Assembly (NCBI GenBank): GCA_000432435.1
Contig: HF993135.1
Span: forward strand, 44,365 to 108,364
DNA: 64,000 nucleotides
Source of the DNA: Eubacterium sp. CAG:180
GTDB taxonomy: Bacteria > Bacillota > Clostridia > Oscillospirales > Acutalibacteraceae
Direction: 5' to 3'
Both the position numbers and the translations under genes were made by a program. Each line of letters opens with the position of its first letter. Within the stretch, counting starts at the first letter, position 1. Shown here piece after piece: positions 15,718-24,010 of the stretch. The notes under the pieces were generated by a model, which was given only the letters and a program-made list of their open reading frames with translations, did no database searches and was not told the origin of the DNA.

Positions 15718-16588
15718 ACTTCACTTCCGCAAGCTTCACAAGCGAAGCGTCATTTTGCTCTATTGCGGCAAATACGCTTTTTACATAGAGTTTTATTACA
15801 TTCACAAGCGTATTAGCCTTGCCGTCCACTACGAATTCCTTATTCAGTAAGCCTATCAGAGTGCTCTTCTGCTCCTTGCCGAATTCCTTGGGCATCATGG
15901 ATTTTACGCAAAAATCGACTATCGGGCGAAACGGCTCCATTAAATCGCAGCCCAAATTAAAATGGTTAAACATATTATCGTGAAATATACCGAGCTGAGT
16001 CAAATAACCGCTGCAAACTATTTCACGGTTAACGCATGACAAAATCAAGCTGTAGCCGTAATTCAGCGCGGCGTTTACGGGAACATCGTCATTTCTGCTG
16101 AAGCTCTTTCCGAAAAGAGCGTTGAAATACACCTTTGCAGCGTGCCCTTCGCGGTTTGTTCCATCGTTGAATTCAAGCTCATTTATGTACCCCTCAAGGA
16201 GCTTATACTGCTCAAGACCGTAATGTTTTAAAAGCAGAGCCTGATTTTTGATTTTTTCGGCAACTATACTTGTCCACACAAGCTTTTTGGCATCGTCTGC
16301 CCAGGATATCTGGGTTTTCAGCTTCTGACTGCAATCATGACAACCGTAATATGAGACGAGCTCCGAGGACGGATTTCGTTTTTCGTCGCAGAATATCACC
16401 TTGATTTTTCGTTCGGTTAATTGGCTGAGCAGCGCCGCAGTAACGGAGCTTGCCGTATTCTCGACTATCAGAACGGAAATCTCGTCGAGGTGGACGCGCG
16501 TTGTTTTTTCGACATCGCGCACAGCCAAATAGCCCATGGAATAATCAAGCTTAGAGGGGTTTGTAACAACAACCACACGCCAGCCCAT
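15707..16588 (-). CDS. cas1: CRISPR-associated endonuclease/integrase Cas1 (type II)
   Basis: The 293-residue protein opens MGWRVVVVTNPSKLDY, usual for type II Cas1. The metal-binding residues are visible as NREGHAAKVYF (Glu about 147), GIFHDNMFNHFNLGCDLMEPFRP (His about 203 and the Glu/Asp pair downstream). A GGGGGATT ribosome binding site lies in the 11-nt gap after cas9. All catalytic positions are present, so acquisition should be functional. Confidence 0.97.
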   Translation of the reverse strand: MGWRVVVVTNPSKLDYSMGYLAVRDVEKTTRVHLDEISVLIVENTASSVTAALLSQLTERKIKVIFCDEKRNPSSELVSYYGCHDCSQKLKTQISWADDAKKLVWTSIVAEKIKNQALLLKHYGLEQYKLLEGYINELEFNDGTNREGHAAKVYFNALFGKSFSRNDDVPVNAALNYGYSLILSCVNREIVCSGYLTQLGIFHDNMFNHFNLGCDLMEPFRPIVDFCVKSMMPKEFGKEQKSTLIGLLNKEFVVDGKANTLVNVIKLYVKSVFAAIEQNDASLVKLAEVKYEL

Positions 16589-16599
16589 AACAATCCCCC

Positions 16600-19500
16600 T
16601 TATTTCAGCAGGTCGATTTCCTGCTCAAAAAGGCCCGTTACCGACTGATTGATTAGCTTTATGCTATGAACGTCTTTAATTTCGGAGAACTTAGCATTGG
16701 TCTTCATAGTACCTGTATTAGGACTTTCACCTATAAGACTAAGGTCTCCCGACAACACATTGGCGTGAAGGATTTTCAGAATTTCATTTAAGACGCAGCA
16801 TTGCTCCTCCGGTGAGCAGAGCACAAATTTTTCACGGCGTTTTTCGAGCTTTTTACCGATGCCGCTGAATTTTACACTCAAAACCGTATTTAGCATTTTG
16901 CCCGTTAAGATATCGTAAAGCTCAATATTTTCTTCTGCTGAAATATTGTCCCTCGGAATAATCTCCCTGTCCTTATGCTTTGTCAGGTAATTTTCGATAT
17001 TTCTTATATACTTTTCATATTTATATCCCAAAACAAGCTGCATTCCGGGCTTATATCCTATCCGATTTCCGGTCTTTTTGGTTATAAACATTCTGCAGCC
17101 GTCAAAGGATATGCAGGCGTCATATTTAACGCAGGGAATCAGAATTTTTACGTTTGAAGCTTCGGCTATACGGCTTGTAACAAAGCCCTGCATATCGGCT
17201 TCATATTCTTTCACCTCATACAGATTGACGGGGAACATCTGACGCACGGCTTTGCCCTTTTTGTCGGTATACTCCACATACGAAAAATATGCCGAGGTCG
17301 CTTTATCGTATCCGCCGTATTTTTCAATACAGCTTCTTGCGCCCGAAGCCTTCAGCGGAACCTGCCCGTTTCCTTTTTTCAAAGGATTGATTTTAAACAG
17401 TCCTCCTTGCTTTTTGCGCGGGAACCTTGTATAGCGAATGTTGTTCTTGTTCATAAATCTGCGGACGGTATTCATACTGTCCTTAACCGACCACGCGCCG
17501 GGTATATCGTGGCTGAAAAATTTTTCGGGATTTACGGTATATCCTTTATCGTTGTTTTGCAATCCTTTTATGAAATTCACCTTATTATGAGTGACCTTTA
17601 CATTGTATGCATTGCCGACAACAATATTGAGGTAAGCATCCTTTGCGTGATGCAAATCGTTCACCTCACGGCACTTGAGCATATCGTTGCTTTGCCTGAA
17701 GGCGTGAACCAAAGCCGCTTTAACATAGACTATTTCGGTTTTCGGCTTCGGGTACAGCTGCTCCAATATATGCGCAACGGCCTTTGTAGACTGCTGAGTT
17801 TCGGTGAGCTGCCTTGACACAAACGCGGAGAGCTCATCATCGGTAAGCGGCGTTTTACGGGTAAGACGCTTATAGGTTTCCTCGCTTATCAGTCCGCTGC
17901 TACGAAGCATCTGCCAATACGGACTCATTTTGCTCTGTATAGCCGCATCAATGGGATAAACATTGGTTTTATTGTTATTTACTGTTTTATTGACAAGGAC
18001 TTTGTTTGTAAGGCTGTCATCCTTTATCTTCGACCGAGGATAAATATGGTCAATATCAAAGCGGCCGTTACCGTTCATCAGCTCGCCGAGGGATATTTCC
18101 TCACCCGTATACATACATTTGCCGAGCTGAATATAATAGAAATAAAGCTTGTCACGTCTGAGCTTTGACTCGTCTTCATCACTCAGCTTTTTACTCAGGG
18201 CATCGAAATACGGGCAGAATTTTTCGGCTTCCTTTTTACAGTTTTTGTATAATTCCATAAGCCTGTTTTTTCTTGAGTCCCTGTGTCTTTCTTCTCTGTT
18301 ATCAATACCTCTTGCAACCTCTACGAATATCTTCTTCGGAGGCCTTTCCTGTATCTTTTCTATTTCCTTTGCAATCAGCAACGCACGCAATATCGGCCGC
18401 TTAACCTTCGGAGAAACGTAAAGCGCGTCAACAGCCTTGCGCAGAGAATGCTGATCACCTGTATAGCTGAGCTCATCAAGCTTGTCATTTAAATTCTTTT
18501 TTTCATCGCCGTCACAGCAGAAATCTTCGGAATATAAAATCTGCATCAAATTGTAATTCGTTTCCCAAAGAGCCGTGATGACATTCATAACCTCACCGGT
18601 CTTTTTATATGTAAACTCGACATCGCACAAAAACTCCTTTGACAGGCGGCTCCAGCCGGTGTACTTAAGCTTGCATATTTTTTTGATGTCTTCATCCGTC
18701 AGCTTTTCAGGGAAAAGCTTTTTCAGCCTTTTCTTGAGTAATTTTTTATCATCGCCGAAAATTACCGATGACGCAATAATACTCTCCTTGTCATCAAAGG
18801 TCAGGCTCTCAAAACCCTTAAAATCAAAATAAGATTTCAATGAGGATTTTACGGTTGTATCTATTCCGCTCAATACGTCGTTATTATCATAACAGCCTCT
18901 TGCCTTGAGATAGTCCTTAATTTGCTTTACGGTAACCTTGCGGCGAGTCATAAACAAATCTTTATAAATCCCCTGCTTTAATTCGACGGGTATATCCTCG
19001 CCGTTCAGTTTGAGATTGTTTATCTCGTTGAGAACGGTGAATTTCGAATAGAGAAGAGAGCATTTGGGAATAACGTCACACTCCGGCAAATAGGTGCATT
19101 TACTTGTGAGGTTGTTTATGAATTTCTCAGCCGAAGAGTCAATATCAACAACGTCGTCAAAGTTCCACGGATATATTTTTACGCCGTCTTTTCTTTTAAG
19201 CCAGCTGTTTTCGGTATGAGTATTAAGCGGCCCGACATAATACGGAATGCGATACTCAAATATTTTGATAATTTTATCGTACACGGAAACACCGTTTTCA
19301 TCGCACGAATTTAAAAACGACAAATAATCCTTGGCATTATCCAAAATTGCTTTAAGCTCTTCCTCATTTACCTGCATCGGAACTACGCCGTTGCTCTTTG
19401 TCACCTGCTTCGGCATAAAGGTCTTATTCTCAATTTCGTCAAACATTTCCTTATATGACAAATCGGCGTTTTTGCCGAGCGTCTTTTTAAGATAAGCGCA

Positions 19501-20637
19501 AAAATTCTCGGAATTACAGGTCTTTTTAAGCTCGCCTGTTTTGCCGCTTTCCTTAATGTGACCGGAATACGCCACATAATTGTCTTTTTTGCCGTCGCTT
19601 ATTTTAAATATCTCGTTATACTTTTCCGGTAAATAAGTTTTGACATATTTTTTAAGCGTTTTTAAATCATTTTTATGTTTTTCATATACGGCGACCTTTG
19701 CCTCGGAGATATACTTCTTACCGTCCAAAATATCGGCGAGTACGGCCCAATCATATACAGCCTTTAAAATTTTGACAAGCTCAAAGCGATCGCCTAAAAC
19801 GGACGCGTATATTTCTTCGTTTTCTTCATAGCCGCTTGCAAAAGATATATTGTTTTTCTCTACGGTTTTTAGTTCATCATCGCCAAACAAATCACACATT
19901 TTAACAGTCGAGCCGCTTAAAACCGCCATTACGGCGTAAGAAACGGGATCGGATTTTTTTGTTATACCGAAAAGCGAGGCAAGATTCTTCGTCTTTTCTA
20001 TTTTACCCTGACGCCTGTCCTTTAATATAGCTTTAAATTGCTCAATATCGGAGCAATTAAGCTGTATTTCGTTATCACTGAGATAAGAGCACATAGTTTC
20101 GTATGCCGAATTAAAGTCCTCTGCCGATGACAGGGAATCAAAGAGAAAATGTCCCCTGTTTTTGATAATATGGTGAAGAGCCAAAAAGACAAGTTTTACA
20201 TCGTGCGGCTCTTTATTTTTAATAAGCTCGTATCTCAGGTGATATATCGTGGGATATTCCTTGTGGAAATCCTTATCGGTATAATTTTCGTCTGCAAAAA
20301 CAGCGTATTTATCGTCGCCGGACTTGTCCTCCGGCCACAAGTCGCTCTCGTGTAAACGTCTGAAAAAGGTGCAGTCCTTTTTACAAATTTCTTCATCAAA
20401 GAGCGCTTCCAGCAAGGCTAAGCGCTCCCTTTTTCGCTGAGTGCGTCTTCTTGCGCTTCTGAAGCCTCTGCGCTTCACCGAGGTCTCTCCCTCGTCAAAA
20501 AGATGTACGCCCCACATAGCGTTGCCCTTGAACTTCGGAATGACATAGTACTTATCGGTTACCGCCCAGCCAACGGACTCGGTGCCGATGTCAAGTCCTA
20601 AATAATAATCATCCACATTCCGCAATTTGTTACCCAT
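16600..20637 (-). CDS. cas9: Type II-A CRISPR RNA-guided endonuclease Cas9
   Basis: The 1345-residue protein is full length. RuvC-I is YYLGLDIGTESVGWAV (Asp16), followed by the arginine-rich bridge helix (RRGFRSARRRTQRKRER). RuvC-II is KKIFVEVARG. HNH is RFDIDHIYPRSK (His about 862) with a downstream Asn-rich NKTVNNNKTN. RuvC-III is HHAKDAYLN (Asp about 999). A C-terminal PAM-interacting region follows. AAAGGAG precedes ATG 20637. It heads a four-gene operon and diverges from the tracrRNA. No frameshift or lost catalytic residue is seen. Confidence 0.98.
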   Translation of the reverse strand: MGNKLRNVDDYYLGLDIGTESVGWAVTDKYYVIPKFKGNAMWGVHLFDEGETSVKRRGFRSARRRTQRKRERLALLEALFDEEICKKDCTFFRRLHESDLWPEDKSGDDKYAVFADENYTDKDFHKEYPTIYHLRYELIKNKEPHDVKLVFLALHHIIKNRGHFLFDSLSSAEDFNSAYETMCSYLSDNEIQLNCSDIEQFKAILKDRRQGKIEKTKNLASLFGITKKSDPVSYAVMAVLSGSTVKMCDLFGDDELKTVEKNNISFASGYEENEEIYASVLGDRFELVKILKAVYDWAVLADILDGKKYISEAKVAVYEKHKNDLKTLKKYVKTYLPEKYNEIFKISDGKKDNYVAYSGHIKESGKTGELKKTCNSENFCAYLKKTLGKNADLSYKEMFDEIENKTFMPKQVTKSNGVVPMQVNEEELKAILDNAKDYLSFLNSCDENGVSVYDKIIKIFEYRIPYYVGPLNTHTENSWLKRKDGVKIYPWNFDDVVDIDSSAEKFINNLTSKCTYLPECDVIPKCSLLYSKFTVLNEINNLKLNGEDIPVELKQGIYKDLFMTRRKVTVKQIKDYLKARGCYDNNDVLSGIDTTVKSSLKSYFDFKGFESLTFDDKESIIASSVIFGDDKKLLKKRLKKLFPEKLTDEDIKKICKLKYTGWSRLSKEFLCDVEFTYKKTGEVMNVITALWETNYNLMQILYSEDFCCDGDEKKNLNDKLDELSYTGDQHSLRKAVDALYVSPKVKRPILRALLIAKEIEKIQERPPKKIFVEVARGIDNREERHRDSRKNRLMELYKNCKKEAEKFCPYFDALSKKLSDEDESKLRRDKLYFYYIQLGKCMYTGEEISLGELMNGNGRFDIDHIYPRSKIKDDSLTNKVLVNKTVNNNKTNVYPIDAAIQSKMSPYWQMLRSSGLISEETYKRLTRKTPLTDDELSAFVSRQLTETQQSTKAVAHILEQLYPKPKTEIVYVKAALVHAFRQSNDMLKCREVNDLHHAKDAYLNIVVGNAYNVKVTHNKVNFIKGLQNNDKGYTVNPEKFFSHDIPGAWSVKDSMNTVRRFMNKNNIRYTRFPRKKQGGLFKINPLKKGNGQVPLKASGARSCIEKYGGYDKATSAYFSYVEYTDKKGKAVRQMFPVNLYEVKEYEADMQGFVTSRIAEASNVKILIPCVKYDACISFDGCRMFITKKTGNRIGYKPGMQLVLGYKYEKYIRNIENYLTKHKDREIIPRDNISAEENIELYDILTGKMLNTVLSVKFSGIGKKLEKRREKFVLCSPEEQCCVLNEILKILHANVLSGDLSLIGESPNTGTMKTNAKFSEIKDVHSIKLINQSVTGLFEQEIDLLK

Positions 20638-20662
20638 AAAAAAACTCCTTTAAAAAAATATA

Positions 20663-20691
20663 TTGACAAAGCCTAAACAAGATGTTATGAT
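20663..20691 (+). promoter_or_regulatory. tracrRNA promoter
   Basis: TTGACA (20663-20668) and TATGAT (20686-20691) are 17 bp apart, with predicted +1 near 20698. It occupies most of the 60-bp gap to the cas9 start. Confidence 0.85.
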
Positions 20692-20697
20692 GTAGAC

Positions 20698-20806
20698 AAT
20701 CTCAGTACCGAGATTACACTACGAGTTCAAATAAAAATTTATTCTAACCGTTGCTTTGGCAACATCACAGTGTGTGAGTTGAGACCTGCTTTTGCAGGTC
20801 TTTTTA
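20698..20806 (+). ncRNA. tracrRNA
   Basis: The anti-repeat at about 20701-20731 matches the plus-strand repeat in two blocks: TCAGTACC and ATTACACTAC, with a 3-nt versus 7-nt bulge between them. A second mismatched bulge precedes TTCAAA. Downstream are an A/T-rich segment, a small hairpin GTTGC/GCAAC (about 20750-20762) and a terminator hairpin GACCTGC/GCAGGTC (20783-20789 with 20794-20800), followed by T5. Expected length is about 108 nt. It is transcribed divergently from cas9. Confidence 0.92.
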
Positions 20807-20952
20807 TTTTTCCCGGATTAATCCTGAAATGTCATCACAACAGTGCCGCACAAATTAAAGACTGCACTATTGTCATTTTATCATAAAAAATAACGGGTGT
20901 AAACCTCACATTGTGTCAGAACGCAACAAATGTCCGTATTTATGTACATATT

Positions 20953-20982
20953 AAAGACCGTCCCTGATTAGGAACGGTCTTT
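20953..20982. terminator. Hairpin between the tracrRNA and cotJC, probable terminator
   Basis: AAAGACCGT/ACGGTCTTT forms a 9-bp outer stem with an inner CCT/AGG. T-tracts are weak on both sides, so it may serve the cotJ transcript (minus) or be bidirectional. I see no gene between 20807 and 21057. Confidence 0.5.
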
Positions 20983-21057
20983 GCTTTATATTTTTTACGA
21001 ACGTGACCGCACCGTTTGCAGAAAATCCGCTCCAAGGCAGAGCGTTAACAAGCAAAA

Positions 21058-21675
21058 TCAGCGCGTTTTTTTGTTACATACCGTATCAAAGCTCGGATTA
21101 AAGGCGTAGAAATTTTTCTCGTTCATTTTGTCCGTCGCAATTCTGAGACCCTCGCCGAAGCGCTGATAATGAACCACCTCGCGCTCGCGCAGGAATTTTA
21201 TAACATCTCTCACATCCGGATCGTCAACAAGTCTCAAAATATTGTCATAGGTAGTTCTTGCCTTTTGCTCGGCCGCCATATTCTCATGCAAATTTGTTAT
21301 GACGTCTCCCTTTGAAGCTATGGCACCCGCATTGAACGGCACGCCGTTCGCCCCTGCCGGGTACACCCCCGTTGTATGATTTACAAAGTATGCGTCAAAG
21401 CCGCCTTGCTTAATTTGCTCTTGAGTAAGATTACGAGTAAGCTGATAAACTATGGCACCTATCATTTCGAGGTGACCGAGCTCCTCGGTACCGATGTCGG
21501 TGAGAAGTCCTTTAAGCTCAGGATACGGCATCGAAAAACGCTGAGAGAGGTAGCGAAGCGAAGCACCGAGCTCACCGTCGGGTCCGCCGTACTGCTCTAA
21601 TACTATCTGAGCGTATTTGGGATTTGGATTTTTTATATTTACCGGATATTGCAGCATTTTTTCATACGAAAACAT
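21058..21675 (-). CDS. cotJC: Spore coat protein CotJC (manganese-catalase family)
   Basis: The 205-residue ferritin-like protein has metal-ligand motifs TEELGHLEM, NLHENMAAEQKAR and REREVVHYQRF of the Mn-catalase/CotJC family. It is a spore coat component in sporulating Firmicutes. The start overlaps the cotJB stop (TAATG). The conserved GGPDGELGASLRYLSQRFSMP segment is typical. Confidence 0.95.
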   Translation of the reverse strand: MFSYEKMLQYPVNIKNPNPKYAQIVLEQYGGPDGELGASLRYLSQRFSMPYPELKGLLTDIGTEELGHLEMIGAIVYQLTRNLTQEQIKQGGFDAYFVNHTTGVYPAGANGVPFNAGAIASKGDVITNLHENMAAEQKARTTYDNILRLVDDPDVRDVIKFLREREVVHYQRFGEGLRIATDKMNEKNFYAFNPSFDTVCNKKTR

Positions 21676-21929
21676 TATTTAACACACTCCTCTTGTTTTT
21701 CCCAAGGCCACGGCGATTTCAACCATTTTTCACCGTTGCCCTCCGAGGGATTCAGCGGGCCGTATTTCTTTGTAAATTCAGCTCTGACTTCATCGTAGGC
21801 TTTTTTGTATCCCATATAACGCGCTTCGGCCGCAGCATCCATGGGATGCGTATCGAGATAAAGATGCAGCTCCCAAAGCGAGAACTGAAGAGAGCCGAGC
21901 TTTAACAGCATAGCCTTTCTCATATTCAT
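21675..21929 (-). CDS. cotJB: Spore coat protein CotJB
   Basis: The 84-residue protein contains LQFSLWELHLYLDTHPMD, characteristic of CotJB. The start at 21929 is preferred because it overlaps the cotJA stop as ATGA and lies 6 nt after GGGGGAAG. ATGs at 21935 and 21923 are less well placed. It is the middle gene of cotJABC. Confidence 0.92.
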   Translation of the reverse strand: MNMRKAMLLKLGSLQFSLWELHLYLDTHPMDAAAEARYMGYKKAYDEVRAEFTKKYGPLNPSEGNGEKWLKSPWPWEKQEECVK

Positions 21930-22168
21930 ATACATCTTCCCCCTAAAAACGGCTTATTAAGGTCTGAAAACACAGTACCGTTTTTATACCCGGTTTCGGC
22001 ATCGTACATTGTCGTATCGGTCTGAAACGGAACGTAAGCCATTGTAGTTACCGTATTTTCCGGAAAAGGCGATACGCCGAGATACTCGCTTGCCGTTTTC
22101 ATGGGACAACAATTGTCTGCGTTTTCGGCCTTGAGAGATTTTTCACAGAAATCCAAAAATTCATTCAA
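21926..22168 (-). CDS. cotJA: Spore coat associated protein CotJA
   Basis: The 80-residue protein contains the CotJA-type core AYVPFQTDTTMYDAETGYKNGTVF and a C-terminal FLGGRC. The start is TTG 22168 behind GGAG. It heads the cotJABC operon, which in Bacillus is under SigE control; I could not assign a confident SigE box here. Confidence 0.9.
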   Translation of the reverse strand: MNEFLDFCEKSLKAENADNCCPMKTASEYLGVSPFPENTVTTMAYVPFQTDTTMYDAETGYKNGTVFSDLNKPFLGGRCI

Positions 22169-22242
22169 CAGATATTACTCCTTATAATTTATTTGTGCAG
22201 CCTTTCGATATCATATTATTCGGACGAGACATCAAAAGTGAC

Positions 22243-22285
22243 AAAAAAACCGATCCTCCGCGGCTGAGCCGTTTCGGACCGGTTT
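22243..22285 (-). terminator. Intrinsic terminator after the acyltransferase gene
   Basis: AAACCGGTCC/GGATCGGTTT stem on the minus strand with an inner CGGC/GCCG stem, followed by TTTTTTT. It lies between 22307 and the cotJ operon. Confidence 0.8.
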
Positions 22286-22306
22286 ATTTGGGAGCAAAGT
22301 TAAAAA

Positions 22307-23263
22307 TCAGGCGTCGAGGCGAACGACCTTATTGTTTTTATCGCTGCTTTTCCAGGTGTGTATAACCTTCGGATTTTCGAATATATCGTCAAGCCTCTTA
22401 AGAAACGGAACAATATCGCCGAAATCGAGCGCGCGGTGGTCAAATGCTATACATATAGGGAGCACCTTGCGCGCTTCAATGCTCTTATTGCCGAAGCTGT
22501 CTGTTATAACCATAGGCTTATCCTGAACGGCACCTACGCCGAACGCCGTAACCTGCGGCGGTATTATTTCAAGTAAGGCGGCAGCGCCGGACTGTTCGCG
22601 GTAAAGCGAGCCGAGATTTGAAATGGTGGTGGTTCCCTGCTCTATGTCACGCTTTGTAAGGCGTTCGGTTTCGGGAATTGCCTCATACTCTTTTTTTGCA
22701 TCGCCCTTTAAGGTCTTGACCTTGTGCTTACCTGTTTTAGATCCGATAAGACGATATACAGCCTGCATAAATTTTCCTTTTTTGAGAGCAGTAAGGGTGT
22801 TATCCAATGAAACGTCAAACATAGCCTCATTAAGGTCGGTATTCTCGGCTCTTCTTGCAACGTCATTTACGGCGTCGGTCATTTCGTCGAGATTTTTACT
22901 TTCAAAACCGCGAAGATTTACGGTCATCATTTCACCGCTCGGAAGAATCATCGGCATAGAGATATTTATATCTTCAAATGTGTCGACTCTGCCGCGTACA
23001 AGCTTGCGGTTAAACTCGATATGAGAATTCATAACGGGTGCTGCTTTAAGTCCTTCGGTAATGATTTTCATTATTACGGTATTGAGCGTTATTTTGCTGT
23101 CGCGGTTACGATCGAGATTTAATTTTTTATACTCGTGCATAAGCTTTGTAACGTCGGGCTCATACATATATGTTACGTGAGGAATTGTCTCCCAGCTTTC
23201 CGTGGTCATATTTGAAACTATCTTTCTCTGTATTCCGAAGTGGATTGTATTTGTTTTTTTCAT
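22307..23263 (-). CDS. Stand-alone 2-oxoacid dehydrogenase-type acyltransferase catalytic domain protein
   Basis: The 318-residue protein has the E2/CAT-like fold only. It shows ISNLGSLYREQSGAAALLEIIPPQVTAFGVGAVQ and AFDHRALDFGDIVPFLKRL, the position of the catalytic DHRxxDG motif (His retained, with Phe before Gly). There are no lipoyl or E1-binding domains and no E1/E3 genes nearby, so it is not part of a classical dehydrogenase complex. It could be a chloramphenicol-acetyltransferase-like enzyme on an unknown acyl acceptor. AAAGGAGC precedes the ATG. Confidence 0.8.
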   Translation of the reverse strand: MKKTNTIHFGIQRKIVSNMTTESWETIPHVTYMYEPDVTKLMHEYKKLNLDRNRDSKITLNTVIMKIITEGLKAAPVMNSHIEFNRKLVRGRVDTFEDINISMPMILPSGEMMTVNLRGFESKNLDEMTDAVNDVARRAENTDLNEAMFDVSLDNTLTALKKGKFMQAVYRLIGSKTGKHKVKTLKGDAKKEYEAIPETERLTKRDIEQGTTTISNLGSLYREQSGAAALLEIIPPQVTAFGVGAVQDKPMVITDSFGNKSIEARKVLPICIAFDHRALDFGDIVPFLKRLDDIFENPKVIHTWKSSDKNNKVVRLDA

Positions 23264-23622
23264 GGTTGTGCGCTCCTTTTATGTTAATCGGTTTTTGGTT
23301 TTTTAGTTGCGTTGGTTTTCGCTTCCGTTGCCAAAATAATACAGAAAAGAGTGCGGTTGCGCTATACATTTTAGTTTTCAATTCGGTTTACAAGGGGGAA
23401 AAAATCGGTTGCGGGCACGCTGTTTCAACAAAAACGGGCAGTTGCCGTGAATTTAAGGCGAGAAAAACGAACCCCCTCGGATAATGCCGACGCATCTCCG
23501 AGGGGGCCTAGCGCACTGCTGTGCAAATGTTATTTTCAGGCAAGTGCCATATAAACACTCAGCCGAATTACGGCCTGTCTTTTAAAATGGAAATAACAAA
23601 AATGAGGTTTTACAAAGCCTGA
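23264..23622. other. Intergenic region between ridA and the acyltransferase
   Basis: About 360 bp with no supported gene. It contains the ridA-side terminator (23461-23506) and must contain the acyltransferase promoter on the minus strand, which I could not place confidently. Confidence 0.5.
23461..23506 (-). terminator. Intrinsic terminator of the ilvA-ridA operon
   Basis: A 10-bp GC-rich stem (23472-23481 with 23497-23506), followed on the minus strand by TTCGTTTTTCT. Confidence 0.75.
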
Positions 23623-23997
23623 TTATACCTTTGCTATAATCTCAACTTCCACAAGAGCGTTTTTAGGAAGGTCACCGACACCGACGCAGGAACGTGCCGG
23701 TTTTGATGAAAAATACTCACCGTAAATTTCGTTAAACGCACCGAAATCGGATATGTTTTTAAGGAAGCAGGTTGTCTTAATTACGCTGTCAAAATCAGCT
23801 CCCGCCTCTTTCAAAATCGCAGCGATATTTTCGCAAACTCTTTTGGTCTGACCCTCAATTGTATCTTCTTCTATGTTGCCGTTTGCAGGATTTATTGCTA
23901 TCTGCCCCGAAGCAAAGAGAAATCCGTCAACGATTTTGCCCTGTGAATACGGTCCTATTGCGGCAGGTGCCGATGAAGTGTGAAGTGTTTTTATCAT
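23623..23997 (-). CDS. ridA: RidA family enamine/imine deaminase
   Basis: The 124-residue protein shows family motifs GPYSQGKIVDGFLFASGQ and a C-terminal RSCVGVGDLPKNALVEVEIIA, including the substrate-binding Arg and Glu. RidA hydrolyses reactive 2-aminoacrylate and related enamines released by PLP dehydratases. It sits 13 nt behind ilvA with AAGGAGG upstream, a functionally meaningful pairing because the dehydratase makes its substrate. Confidence 0.95.
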   Translation of the reverse strand: MIKTLHTSSAPAAIGPYSQGKIVDGFLFASGQIAINPANGNIEEDTIEGQTKRVCENIAAILKEAGADFDSVIKTTCFLKNISDFGAFNEIYGEYFSSKPARSCVGVGDLPKNALVEVEIIAKV

Positions 23998-24010
23998 TTG
24001 TTTTTCCTCC

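Noticed and set aside
20638..20760. A confident cas9 promoter
   Set aside because: Only poor -35/-10 pairs are found on the minus strand in this gap, so none is annotated.
22169..22240. SigE promoter of cotJA
   Set aside because: Candidate -35/-10 words match the SigE consensus too loosely to call.
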